A DNA stretch of 64,000 nucleotides from Gammaproteobacteria bacterium (lineage in GTDB: Bacteria > Pseudomonadota > Gammaproteobacteria > Xanthomonadales > Rhodanobacteraceae). Each line of letters starts with the position of its first letter. Position 1 is the first letter of the stretch. Below, one piece after another: positions 39,433 to 49,223 of the stretch. Where the stretch lies: assembly GCA_021325195.1 (NCBI GenBank), contig JAJPHQ010000037.1:62001-126000 (forward strand). Reading direction: 5' to 3'. The notes under the pieces are model-generated. The model was given only the letters and a program-made list of their open reading frames with translations, did not search any database and had not been told where the DNA came from. The translations under genes were made by a program, and so were the position numbers.

Positions 39433-39804
39433 TCAGCCGTGCAGCAGTTGATGCACAAGGTAAACGATCAGGAACACCCCCAAACAGGCGAGCATGATGC
39501 CCAGCAGCGTGTCGCCGACGGCGCTGCCGTAGCCGAGCTCGCGTGCATCGTTGATGGCCTTGCGATGGTGCAGGTAGCGCATCGTCGCCGCCACCACGAT
39601 CAGCGCCGCCAGCACGATCAGCGCCAGCCCCACCGCCTGTGCCGCGTGCACGTGGTTCGCCAGACCCGCGTTGTGGCCGAGGTAGGCCAGGAACAGGTCG
39701 AAGCGCTCGATCACGAACCCGAACGCCATGATCGCGATCGCGGTCCGCACCCAGGCGAGATAGGTGCGTTCGTTGGCGGCGTGGTCGGTGAAGCGCGGAA
39801 TCAT
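39433..39804 (-). CDS. YidH/DUF202 membrane protein
   Basis: DHAANERTYLAWVRTAIAIMAFGFVIERF. Confidence 0.9.
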   Translation of the reverse strand: MIPRFTDHAANERTYLAWVRTAIAIMAFGFVIERFDLFLAYLGHNAGLANHVHAAQAVGLALIVLAALIVVAATMRYLHHRKAINDARELGYGSAVGDTLLGIMLACLGVFLIVYLVHQLLHG

Positions 39805-39880
39805 GGGCCCGGTCGTCCACGGCGGCGGGTGCGGACAAAGCGTAGCGGAATCCGGGACAGGCCTGCATGCCGCGGCGGCG

Positions 39881-42800
39881 CTATGCCGCCTTCGCCTTCG
39901 CGGCCAGGGTTTGCAGCAGTTCGTCCGCCAGCCGCAGGCGGTCGGCGGGTTCCGGCAGCTCCGCGCTGATGCGCAGCTTGTCCGCACCCTCCAGCTTGTA
40001 CGTGCGCGGCTCGCGCCGGATCAGGTTCAGCACGTTCAACGGCTCGATGTCCGGCTTTTCGCGGAAGCTGATCCGGCCGCCGGCGGCGCCGAGGTCGAGC
40101 TTGCGGATGCCCAGCGCGGCGGCACGCCGCCTCAGCGCAGCGATCGCGAACAGGCTCTTCGCCGCCTGCGGCAGCAGGCCGAAGCGGTCGATCATTTCGA
40201 CCTGCAGGTCGCGCAGCGCCTCGTCGTCGCGCGCCCCGGCGATGCGCTTGTACAGCGTCAGCCGCGCGTGCACGTCGGGCAGGTAATCGTCCGGGATCAG
40301 CGCGGGCATGTGCAGCTCGATTTCGGTCTCGCCCGCGCCCGTTTCGAAATCGAAGTCGGGTTCCCTGCCGGAACGCAGCGCGGTCACCGCGCGGTCCAGC
40401 AGTTCGCTGTAAAGCGCGAAGCCGATCGCCTCGATCTGGCCCGACTGTGCCTCGCCCAGGAGTTCTCCCGCGCCGCGGATTTCCATGTCGTGGGTCGCCA
40501 GCGTGAAGCCGGCGCCCAGCTCTTCCAGCGATTCCAGCGCGGCGAGGCGCTTTTCCGCGTCCGCGGTCATGGCCTTGCGGTCGGGCACGATCAGGTAGGC
40601 GTAGGCGCGGTGGTGCGAGCGGCCCACGCGCCCGCGCAACTGGTGCAACTGCGCGAGGCCGAAGCGGTCGGCGCGGTCGATCACGATGGTGTTGGCGGTG
40701 GGCACGTCGATGCCGGATTCGATGATGGTGGTGCACACCAGCACGTTGAAGCGCTGGCGATGGAAATCCAGCATGGTGCGTTCCAGCTCGTGCGCGGACA
40801 TCCGTCCGTGTGCGATCCGGATACGCGCGTCGGGCACGAGTTTCTCCAGATCGCGCGTGGTGCGTTCGATGGTGTCGATCGAGTTGTGCAGGAAATACAC
40901 CTGGCCGCCGCGCGCCAGTTCGCGCTGGAACGCCTCGCGCACCAGCGCGGGATCGTATTGCGCGACCAGCGTCTTCACCGCCATCCGCGCCACCGGCGGC
41001 GTCGCGATGATGGAAAGATCGCGCATGCCGCTCATCGCCATGTTGAGCGTGCGCGGGATCGGCGTCGCGGTGAGGGTGAGCAGGTCCACTTCGGCGCGCA
41101 GCTTCTTCAACCGTTCCTTGTGGCGCACGCCGAAGCGGTGTTCCTCGTCCACGATCACCAGCCCGAGGTCCCTGAACTTCACGTCCGGCTGCAGCAGGCG
41201 GTGCGTGCCGATCACGATGTCGAGCGTTCCGTCGGCAAGTCTCCGCAGTGCTTCGTCGGCATCCTTTTTCGAACGGAAACGCGACAGCAGTTCCACGCGC
41301 ACCGGAAAATCCGCGAGGCGGTCACGGAAGGTGTCGTAATGCTGCTGCGCCAGCAGGGTGGTGGGCACCAGCAGGGCGACCTGCCGGCCGGCGGTCGCGA
41401 CCGCGAACGCGGCGCGCAGCGCGACTTCGGTCTTGCCGAAACCCACGTCGCCGCAGACCACCCGGTCCATCGGCTGCGGCGCCGCAAGGTCGGCCAGCAC
41501 CGCGTCGATCGCGGCCTGCTGGTCGGGCGTTTCCTCGAACGGGAACCCTGCCGCAAAACGCGCCAGCATCGCGCGGTCGTACGCGATGGCGTTGCCCTGG
41601 CGCGCCGCGCGCCGGGCATGGATCGCCAGCAGTTCGGCGGCCACGTCGCGCACCTTTTCCGCGGCCTTGCGCCGGGCCCGCTGCCACGCCTCGCCGCCCA
41701 GCGAATGCAGCGGCGCCGCCTCGTCGGAGGCGCCGGCATAGCGGCTGACCAGCGCGAGCTGGGCGACCGGCACGTACAGCCTGTCACCGCGCGCATATTC
41801 GATCGCGAGGAATTCGCCCGGCATCCCGCCCACTTCCAGCGCGATCAATCCCAGATAGCGGCCGACGCCGTGATCGACGTGCACGATCGGCGCGCCGATT
41901 TCGAGTTCGGTGAGATCGCGCAGGATCGCCTCGGGATCGCGCCCGGCCACGCGGCGGCGGTGGCGTTCAGCGCGCGCCCGGTCGCCCGCGAGTTCGCGCT
42001 CGGTGAAAACGGTGATGGCCGGCCGGGTCAGCGCGAAGCCGCGTTCCAGCGGCGCGATGGTGAGCGCGGCATGGCCGTCCTCTCCGCTCCGGGGAGAGGG
42101 CTGGGGCGAGGGGGCCACGAACGACTGCCAGGAATCGACGACGCGCCATGGCAATCCGGCGGCGGCCAGTTGTTCGGCCAGCGCCTCGCGCCGTCCAGGC
42201 GAATCCGCGGCGATCAATACGCGCCGGTCGGGATGCGCACCCAGCCATTCGCGCAGCCGGGCGGGAAAGCCGCCGGCCGCCGCGCCGCCCGCGGAGAGAT
42301 CGGGCGCCGCCTGCGTGCCGGTGTCCGCGGCGCGCATGTCGCCGGGATCCACGACGTCGATGCGCAGCACGCGGTTCAGGCGTTCGCGCAGCGACTGCGG
42401 CGGCAGGTACAGTTCCATCGGCGGCAGCACCGGGCGCTCGATGTCGTGCGCACGCTGGTCGTAGCGCTCGCCGGTCTGTTTCCAGAATCGTTCCGCCGCG
42501 TCCAGCGCCTCCCTGCCGATCACGAACAGCGCGTCGCCGCCGAGGTAATCGAACAGCGTTTCGGTCCGTTCGAAGAACAGCGGCAGGTAGTATTCGATGC
42601 CCGCAGGGGTCACGCCCTGCTTCATGTCCTGATACAGCGGGCAGCGCCGCACGTCGATCGGGAAGCGTTCGCGCAGGCGGTCGCGGAACGCGCGCATGGA
42701 TTCGTCGGTCAGCGGAAACTCGCGCGCCGGTAGCAGCTTGACCGCATCGACCTGGTGCAGCGAGCGCTGCGTTTCCGGATCGAAGCCCCGGATCGATTCC

Positions 42801-43375
42801 ACGGCATCGTCGAACAGCTCGATCCGGTACGGCTCCGGCGCGCCCATCGGGAAGATGTCCAGCAGCGCGCCGCGCACTGCGAACTCGCCGTGTTCGTTGA
42901 CCTGCGGCACGTGGCGGTAGCCGCAGGCTTCGAGGCGGCGCTGCTCGGCGGCGAGCTCGAGCTTGTCGCCACGCGCGACCGCGAGTCCGGAACCGGCAAC
43001 GTGTGAACGCGGCGCCAGCCGCTGCATCAGGGTCGAAACCGGCACCACCAGCACGCCGCGCGTCAGCGACGGCAGGCGGTACAGCGTGTCGATCCGCTGC
43101 GACACCAGTTGCGGATGCGGCGCGAACAGGTCGTAGGGCAGCGTTTCCCAGTCCGGGAAATGCAGCACCGGCAGGTCGCCCGCGAACACCGTGAGCTCGT
43201 CTTCCAGCGTGTGCGCGGTGCGGTTGTCGGCGGTGACCGCGACCAGCAGGCCGCTGCGCGTGCGCGCGGCCTCGCACAGCAGCAGGGCCAGCGACGAACC
43301 GGCGGGTTCGCGCCAGTCGCGTCGCTGGCCGGGCTGGCTCGGCAGCGGCGGAAGGGGAAGGTCGAAACCAGGCAT
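39881..43375 (-). CDS. mfd: transcription-repair coupling factor
   Basis: RVVCGDVGFGKTEVALRAAF, LVIVDEEHRFGVRHKERLK, QLRGRVGRSHHRAYAYLI. Confidence 0.96.
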   Translation of the reverse strand: MPGFDLPLPPLPSQPGQRRDWREPAGSSLALLLCEAARTRSGLLVAVTADNRTAHTLEDELTVFAGDLPVLHFPDWETLPYDLFAPHPQLVSQRIDTLYRLPSLTRGVLVVPVSTLMQRLAPRSHVAGSGLAVARGDKLELAAEQRRLEACGYRHVPQVNEHGEFAVRGALLDIFPMGAPEPYRIELFDDAVESIRGFDPETQRSLHQVDAVKLLPAREFPLTDESMRAFRDRLRERFPIDVRRCPLYQDMKQGVTPAGIEYYLPLFFERTETLFDYLGGDALFVIGREALDAAERFWKQTGERYDQRAHDIERPVLPPMELYLPPQSLRERLNRVLRIDVVDPGDMRAADTGTQAAPDLSAGGAAAGGFPARLREWLGAHPDRRVLIAADSPGRREALAEQLAAAGLPWRVVDSWQSFVAPSPQPSPRSGEDGHAALTIAPLERGFALTRPAITVFTERELAGDRARAERHRRRVAGRDPEAILRDLTELEIGAPIVHVDHGVGRYLGLIALEVGGMPGEFLAIEYARGDRLYVPVAQLALVSRYAGASDEAAPLHSLGGEAWQRARRKAAEKVRDVAAELLAIHARRAARQGNAIAYDRAMLARFAAGFPFEETPDQQAAIDAVLADLAAPQPMDRVVCGDVGFGKTEVALRAAFAVATAGRQVALLVPTTLLAQQHYDTFRDRLADFPVRVELLSRFRSKKDADEALRRLADGTLDIVIGTHRLLQPDVKFRDLGLVIVDEEHRFGVRHKERLKKLRAEVDLLTLTATPIPRTLNMAMSGMRDLSIIATPPVARMAVKTLVAQYDPALVREAFQRELARGGQVYFLHNSIDTIERTTRDLEKLVPDARIRIAHGRMSAHELERTMLDFHRQRFNVLVCTTIIESGIDVPTANTIVIDRADRFGLAQLHQLRGRVGRSHHRAYAYLIVPDRKAMTADAEKRLAALESLEELGAGFTLATHDMEIRGAGELLGEAQSGQIEAIGFALYSELLDRAVTALRSGREPDFDFETGAGETEIELHMPALIPDDYLPDVHARLTLYKRIAGARDDEALRDLQVEMIDRFGLLPQAAKSLFAIAALRRRAAALGIRKLDLGAAGGRISFREKPDIEPLNVLNLIRREPRTYKLEGADKLRISAELPEPADRLRLADELLQTLAAKAKAA
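42079..42115. repeat. dispersed 'SPQPSPRxGE'-type palindromic repeat inside mfd
   Basis: CCTCTCC-gctcc-GGGGAGAGGGCTGGGGCGAGGGGG; translated in mfd as APSPQPSPRSGEDGHAAL. Confidence 0.7.
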
Positions 43376-43446
43376 GCGGAGATTCCGGACAAAGCACGGC
43401 ACTGCCGGAACCGCGTGACGCGCCAGCAGCAATGCAAGCGGTGATT

Positions 43447-43674
43447 TTAACAGCGGGCGCCTGCCGGGATCAGGGCGTGAATCGCACGCACGACGTCGAA
43501 ATCGGGCAGTTCGCGCGGACGGAGCAGAAACCGCAGTTCGATTTCCCTGGGCGTCAGTCGCTGGAATGCGTGACGCAGGGCCGCGAGGTCCTCGACCCGC
43601 AGCGGACGCAGCACCAACGTGCGGCCGTCGGCGAGACGGATCTTCCCGGCCAGGTCGTTCGCGTCCATCGACAC
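43447..43674 (-). pseudogene. N-terminal fragment of a GNAT domain protein
   Basis: RTLVLRPLRVEDLAALRHAFQRLTPREIELRFL, ends before an acetyl-CoA-binding motif. Confidence 0.5.
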
Positions 43675-43726
43675 GACGGCGTTGCCGCAATGTCATGCAC
43701 GTCCGACGCCCAGTCGTGCGGCAGGC

Positions 43727-44248
43727 TCAATGTATCCATCCGCCGATGCCGATCCCGATGCTGACATTGGGATGGCCTTCGCGCATCTCCTCGGCGGTCC
43801 AGCGGTGGATGGTGTCGCTGCGCACCAGCGGAAACACGTAGCCGGCCTCGCCGACCGAGCCGCTGCGCGTGCCCTCCAGCCGGCCGCGCAGGGTCACCAG
43901 CGAGCCGCCGGGATAGTCCAGCGGCTCGACATAGCCCGGCACGATCGCGATGAAACGTCCGCCCGCCGACTGTTTCACGCGCGGGCGCTGCGAGGCGTCC
44001 AGCGGATAATCGAGGATCTCGATTTCGCTGTGATCGGGGAAGTTCTGCACGTTCACCACGCGCCCGCCCCAGATCACCTCGCTGCCGTGGAAATTCTCGG
44101 GTGCGCTGGCCACCTGTTGCGGCGAAGCGGTCACCACCGCGGAGTCGGTCTTGTAGATCGGCGCCGGCGCGCACGCGGCGAGCGCGGCGGCCGGCAGCAG
44201 GATCAGCAGCGCACGGACGGGAAAACGGAAACGAAGGCGAACGCGCAT
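43727..44248 (-). CDS. Slp family outer membrane lipoprotein
   Basis: lipobox LPAAALAACAP; VIWGGRVVNVQNFPDHSEIEILDYPLD. Confidence 0.9.
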   Translation of the reverse strand: MRVRLRFRFPVRALLILLPAAALAACAPAPIYKTDSAVVTASPQQVASAPENFHGSEVIWGGRVVNVQNFPDHSEIEILDYPLDASQRPRVKQSAGGRFIAIVPGYVEPLDYPGGSLVTLRGRLEGTRSGSVGEAGYVFPLVRSDTIHRWTAEEMREGHPNVSIGIGIGGWIH

Positions 44249-44301
44249 GGCGGTGCTCCGCTGCGGAATGGAACGGCGATCAGCATAGCCCGAAACCGCC
44301 A

Positions 44302-45147
44302 TCACGGTTCATCCCGCAACCACCAGACCCGTTGGGAGGCGCGTGGCGACTGCGCCAGCAGCCGGCACAGGACGCGCAGCATCGCGGACAGTGCCGCATC
44401 GAGTTTCCAGGGCGGATTGGCGATTGCCATGCCGCAGCCGTTCAGACGCAGCGGCGAATCGTCCGGCAGCACCAGCAGTTCCGCGGCCAGCACCCTGTCG
44501 AACGGTCCTGCAGCGAGGTGACGGTGGAACGGTGCGATGGTGCGGCGAAGCTTGACGGGATACCACACCGCATACACGCCGCCGGGCCAGCGGGCATGCG
44601 CCTTCGCGAGCGCGGCCTCGATCGTGGCGAATTCGCCTTCCTGCGCCTCGAATGGCGGGTCGATCAGCACCAGGCCGCGCTTTTCCGGCGGTGGCAGCAG
44701 CGCGTTCAGTGCGGCGTAGCCATCGCGGGCATGCACGTGCACGCGGCGGTCGTTCCGGAACAGCGCGCGCAACGCCGCGGCTTCGCCGTGCTGCAATTCG
44801 CACAGCACCAGCCGATCGTTCGCACGCAACGCGCCCGCCGCCAGCAACGGCGAACCGGGATACCTTCGCAAGGTGCCGTCCGGGTTGAGTGCACGCACCG
44901 CATCGACGTAACGCCGCAGCGGCGGCGGCAGGCCTTTCGCCCCGAACAGGCGCCCGATGCCGTCACGCCATTCGCCGGTCTTTTGCGGTTCGGCGTCGTC
45001 CAGCACGTAGCTGCCGCTTCCAGCATGCGTGTCGAAACAGCCGAGCGATTTGTCCTTGGCGGTCAAGGCATCCAGCAGCGCCAGCAGGATCGCGTGCTTG
45101 AAGACATCCGCGAAATTGCCGGCGTGAAAGGCGTGGCGGTAGTTCAT
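44302..45147 (-). CDS. rlmJ: 23S rRNA (adenine2030-N6)-methyltransferase
   Basis: MNYRHAFHAGNFADVFKHAILLALLDAL; LVLIDPPFEAQEGEF. Confidence 0.94.
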   Translation of the reverse strand: MNYRHAFHAGNFADVFKHAILLALLDALTAKDKSLGCFDTHAGSGSYVLDDAEPQKTGEWRDGIGRLFGAKGLPPPLRRYVDAVRALNPDGTLRRYPGSPLLAAGALRANDRLVLCELQHGEAAALRALFRNDRRVHVHARDGYAALNALLPPPEKRGLVLIDPPFEAQEGEFATIEAALAKAHARWPGGVYAVWYPVKLRRTIAPFHRHLAAGPFDRVLAAELLVLPDDSPLRLNGCGMAIANPPWKLDAALSAMLRVLCRLLAQSPRASQRVWWLRDEP

Positions 45148-45298
45148 CGGGAGGATTCCGCGTCTTTCGCAGTATAGACATGGACATGCCGCACGAGCCG
45201 CATGGGGCCTACTCCAGGGTTGTTCGCCCCGTCAGGGTTGGATACGCTCGATCCGGCGCCTGTTGCGTGCGCGCGGCGCACATCCACGAAACTCCAGC

Positions 45299-47194
45299 AT
45301 GAAGCAGAAACCCTCCGACGCGGGAATGTGGAATCCCGAGCTGTCACGCCGCCGTTTCGTGCAGGGACTGGCGCTGGGCGGTACCGCCGCGATGCTGGGT
45401 GGCATCGTCAAACCCGCTTGGGCGCTGACCAGCCCCGCTCAGCCGAACGCAATGTCCGGCACCGAATTCGCACTGGAGATTGCGGAGATGCCGGTCGATT
45501 ACACCGGCACGCGGCGCCTCGCCACCGCGATCAACGGCCAGATTCCCGGCCCGCTGCTGCGCTGGCGCGAAGGCACCACCGTCACGCTACGCGTCACCAA
45601 CCGCCTGCGCGTTCCGACTTCGATCCACTGGCACGGCATCCTGCTGCCCGCGGACATGGACGGCGTGCCGGGCATCAGCTTTCCCGGCATCGCGCCGGGC
45701 CAAACCTTCACGTACCGGTTCCCGGTCAAGCAGAGCGGCACATACTGGTATCACGGCCATTCCGGATTCCAGGAACAGACCGGCGTCTATGGCCCGCTGG
45801 TGATCGAGCCCGCGAACGGCGAGCGCGTCCGTGCCGAACGCGACCACGTGGTGATGTTGAACGACTGGACCGACATGGATCCGGCGCATGTTTTCGCGCT
45901 GCTGAAAAGGCAGAGCGGTTACTTCAACGTCCACCAGCCGACGGTGCCGGAGTTCCTGCGCGATGCATCGATGCTGGGGCTGCGCGGCGCGCTGCGCGAA
46001 CGCGCGATGTGGAACCGGATGCGGATGAATCCGCGCGACCTGATCGACGTCACCGGCTTCACTTACACCTATCTGATGAATGGCGCGACGCCGGCAGGCA
46101 ACTGGACGGCGTTGTTCAAGCCGGGCGAGCGGGTGCGGCTGCGTTTCATCAACGGCTCGGCGAACAGTTACTTCGACGTCCGGATTCCCGGTTTGAAACT
46201 CACGGTGATCGCCGCCGACGGGCAGGATGTCGAACCGGTCGAGGTGGACGAGTTCCGGATCGCGGTGGCGGAGACCTACGATGTGATCGTGACGCCGCAG
46301 GACGATCGCGCGTACACGATCTTCGCGCAGTCGATGGATCGCAGCGGTTACGCTCGTGGCACGCTGGCGCCGCGGCCGGGCATGGAAGCCGCGGTGCCGG
46401 CGATGGATCCGGTGCCGATCCTGACGATGGCGGACATGATGGGCGCGGTGGGTGAGTCAGCGCGCTCAGCCGATGCCTTGAATGGCATCGGCTGCGCTGA
46501 CGAACGCCCGAAGCAGGATGCGAAGGGCCGGGTTGCCGGGCGAGCGCAGGATGCGCGAGCCGGCAACGGGTGCCAAAGGGACAGAAGCGGACATGCAGGG
46601 ATGTCCGGCATGGACATGTCCTCGATGCACGACATGCACGGCATGCGAGGCATGGACATGCCGGGCATGGTCCGGGCGCATCACGCGCGTACCGAGTACC
46701 ACAACCCCGGCGTGGACATGTTGATGGATTGGCCGCGCACCGCTCTCGACGATCCGGGCGCGGGCCTGCGCGGCAACGGCCGCCGCGTGCTGACCTATGC
46801 CGACCTGCACACGATCGGGGGTTCGCTCCACCACGGCGAACCTGCGCGCGAGATCGAGCTGCACCTGACCGGCAACATGGAACGCTTCATGTGGTCGTTC
46901 GACGGCGTGAAGTTTTCCGACGCGAGGCCGGTGCATTTCCCGTACGGCGAACGCCTCCGCATCATCCTTTGCAACGACACCATGATGAACCATCCGATCC
47001 ATCTGCACGGGATGTGGAGCGAGCTGGAATCGCCCGCAGGCGGGTTCCAGGTGCGCAAGCAGACCGTCAACGTGCAGCCGGCGCAACGCGTCAGCTATCG
47101 GGTGCAGGCCGATGCGCCGGGCCGCTGGGCCTATCACTGCCATCTGCTCTACCACATGGAGGCTGGCATGTTCCGCGAAGTGGTGGTGGCGTGA
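45299..47194 (+). CDS. copA: copper-resistance multicopper oxidase CopA (Tat substrate)
   Basis: SRRRFVQGLALGG; HWHGILLPADMDGVPG; MSGMDMSSMHDMHGM; HCHLLYHMEAGMFREV. Confidence 0.95.
   Translation: MKQKPSDAGMWNPELSRRRFVQGLALGGTAAMLGGIVKPAWALTSPAQPNAMSGTEFALEIAEMPVDYTGTRRLATAINGQIPGPLLRWREGTTVTLRVTNRLRVPTSIHWHGILLPADMDGVPGISFPGIAPGQTFTYRFPVKQSGTYWYHGHSGFQEQTGVYGPLVIEPANGERVRAERDHVVMLNDWTDMDPAHVFALLKRQSGYFNVHQPTVPEFLRDASMLGLRGALRERAMWNRMRMNPRDLIDVTGFTYTYLMNGATPAGNWTALFKPGERVRLRFINGSANSYFDVRIPGLKLTVIAADGQDVEPVEVDEFRIAVAETYDVIVTPQDDRAYTIFAQSMDRSGYARGTLAPRPGMEAAVPAMDPVPILTMADMMGAVGESARSADALNGIGCADERPKQDAKGRVAGRAQDARAGNGCQRDRSGHAGMSGMDMSSMHDMHGMRGMDMPGMVRAHHARTEYHNPGVDMLMDWPRTALDDPGAGLRGNGRRVLTYADLHTIGGSLHHGEPAREIELHLTGNMERFMWSFDGVKFSDARPVHFPYGERLRIILCNDTMMNHPIHLHGMWSELESPAGGFQVRKQTVNVQPAQRVSYRVQADAPGRWAYHCHLLYHMEAGMFREVVVA
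46457..46606 (+). repeat. composite hairpin element inserted in-frame in copA
   Basis: TCAGCGC-gctc-AGCCGATGCC-TTGAAT-GGCATCGGCT-GCGCTGA, then GTTGCCGG/CCGGCAAC and GGACAT-GCAGGG-ATGTCC. Confidence 0.75.
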
Positions 47195-48123
47195 AGGCGT
47201 TCGCAGCCAAGGCACTCCCCGCGTTGCTTGCCTTGACGTTCATGGCGGCGTCCGCTAGTTCCGCGGCGGCGCAGGACACGATGCAGGACATGGACATGCC
47301 ATCGATGCAGCATGCGCATGTGAAGGAGAAGCAGACGAAGCACGACCATGCCGCGTCCGTGCCGCCCAATGCGCCCGATCAGGCGATGCACGGCATGAAA
47401 ATGTTACATGCGCCACGCGCGGCGCAGCCAGAGGATGGACGCAGCGGGGATTATTCGGACGGCTATACCTACGGTCCGATGGCCGGCATGGACATGCACG
47501 ACGATGCGCCGCAAGGCATGTTGCTGCTGGATCAACTGGAATACGTGCATTCGCGCGGCAGCGGCAACGCCACGGCAATCGATGGCGAAGCCTGGTACGG
47601 CGGCGACATCGACAAGCTGTGGCTGAAGTTCGAGGGACAGTCTGGCGATGCATTGCGTACCGAGGCACTGTGGTCCCGCGCGACCACGCCGTTCTGGGAC
47701 ACACAACTGGGCGTGCGGCACGACTCCGGCGTCGGCCCGGGCCGGACCTGGGCGGCATTCGGCGTGGAAGGATTGGCGCCGTACTGGTTCGAGACGGAGG
47801 CGACGTTCTACGTGGGGCAGGGCGGCCGCGTCGCCGCGCGCGTGCAGGCTGCCTACAACGCACGTCTCACCCAGCGCCTGATCCTGCAACCGGAATTCGA
47901 GGCGAATTTTTACGGCAGGAGCGATCCGCGACGCGGGATCGGTTCGGGCCTGTCGGATGCCGAGTTCGGGCTGCGCCTGCGTTACGAAATCCGCCGCGAG
48001 TTCGCGCCTTACCTCGGCGTGGTCTGGCAGCAACGCTTCGGCCGCACCGCTGATTTCGCGCGTGGGCGGGGCGAACGCGCGGACGATCTCCAGTTCGTGG
48101 CAGGGATGAGGGTGTGGTTCTGA
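47191..48123 (+). CDS. copB: copper resistance protein CopB (GTG start overlapping copA stop)
   Basis: Met/His-rich N-terminus; YGPMAGMDMHDD, LLLDQLEYVHSRG, AEFGLRLRYEIRREFAPYLGV. Confidence 0.92.
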   Translation: MKAFAAKALPALLALTFMAASASSAAAQDTMQDMDMPSMQHAHVKEKQTKHDHAASVPPNAPDQAMHGMKMLHAPRAAQPEDGRSGDYSDGYTYGPMAGMDMHDDAPQGMLLLDQLEYVHSRGSGNATAIDGEAWYGGDIDKLWLKFEGQSGDALRTEALWSRATTPFWDTQLGVRHDSGVGPGRTWAAFGVEGLAPYWFETEATFYVGQGGRVAARVQAAYNARLTQRLILQPEFEANFYGRSDPRRGIGSGLSDAEFGLRLRYEIRREFAPYLGVVWQQRFGRTADFARGRGERADDLQFVAGMRVWF

Positions 48124-48139
48124 TTCCGATGCGGGCGGA

Positions 48140-48883
48140 TCAGTGCACGTCAACCGTGATCACGTCCGGATCGCCGCCGTGCCAGATCAGTGGCTGCGCC
48201 CGGTACAGCCCGGGCAGCAGGCGCTGCAGCGCGACGGCCTTGGGCGCGTCGTTGATCGCGATGTACGGCTCGTCCGGGTGCAGCCGCGCGTAATCCTGGT
48301 GATAGTCCTCGGCCTGATAGAACGCCTTGAACGGCACCACCTGCGTCACGATCGGCGCCGGGTACACGTGCGCGGCGGTGAGCTGCGCGATGTAATCCAT
48401 GGCGATCTTCTGCTGCCCGGGCGTGGTGTAGAAGATCACGCCGCGGTATTGCGTGCCGGTGTCCGGCCCTTGCCGGTTCAACTCGGTGGGATCGGTCGCG
48501 ACCGAGAAATACACCCGGAGCAACTGGCCATAGGTGACCTTCGAGGGGTCGTAGCGGATCCGGACGGTCTCGGCGTGGCCGGTATCGCCCTCGCTGACCC
48601 GGTCGTAGCGGGCGGTGGCGGCCGCCCCGCCCGAGTAGCCGGAAGTCACGTCGGTCACGCCGGACACGTGCTCGAACACCCACTGCATGCCCCAGAAGCA
48701 GCCGCCGGCCAGCACCGCGGTGGCGCTGCCGGGCCGGGTGGTCAACGGTGCATCGACCTTTGGCGGTGGCACCGCGCGGGCCGCCTCGTCGCCCATGGCA
48801 ACAGGCGTGCAGGCCGCGGCGGACAATAGAAGCAAGCCCGCCAGGACGGGGCCGGACAGGCGCGACAGGGTTCGCTTGAACAT
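48140..48883 (-). CDS. msrA: peptide-methionine (S)-S-oxide reductase, lipoprotein form
   Basis: AVLAGGCFWGMQWVFEHVSGV; GDTGHAETVRIRYDP; YQAEDYHQDY. Confidence 0.95.
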   Translation of the reverse strand: MFKRTLSRLSGPVLAGLLLLSAAACTPVAMGDEAARAVPPPKVDAPLTTRPGSATAVLAGGCFWGMQWVFEHVSGVTDVTSGYSGGAAATARYDRVSEGDTGHAETVRIRYDPSKVTYGQLLRVYFSVATDPTELNRQGPDTGTQYRGVIFYTTPGQQKIAMDYIAQLTAAHVYPAPIVTQVVPFKAFYQAEDYHQDYARLHPDEPYIAINDAPKAVALQRLLPGLYRAQPLIWHGGDPDVITVDVH

Positions 48884-49223
48884 GGCTGGATCGTCTCCGG
48901 TGATCGGCAACAAGGACCGGCCCTAGGCGTCGAAACTGACACGAACGAGGGCCGGCGAACGGCCCGATTTCAAGCCCCCGGTTACCCGGCCATCCCGGCC
49001 CCTGTCACCCGACACGTGCATTCCGTCACGTTTGGGGGCATTCTAGGGACGTGGGCAGGGACGTCCGGGAGCCGTGGCGTCTGGAGAACAAGGGGGCAGT
49101 GGCCACCATCCGCATGCCGTCGGCGCATCGTTGCGCGTGCAACTCCGGTTGTGCCGGGTGAACCGTTGCAAGCCGGAAGCCTGACACGGGTCGCGCGGTC
49201 GTGTCGTCTCGAGGAGAACCCTG

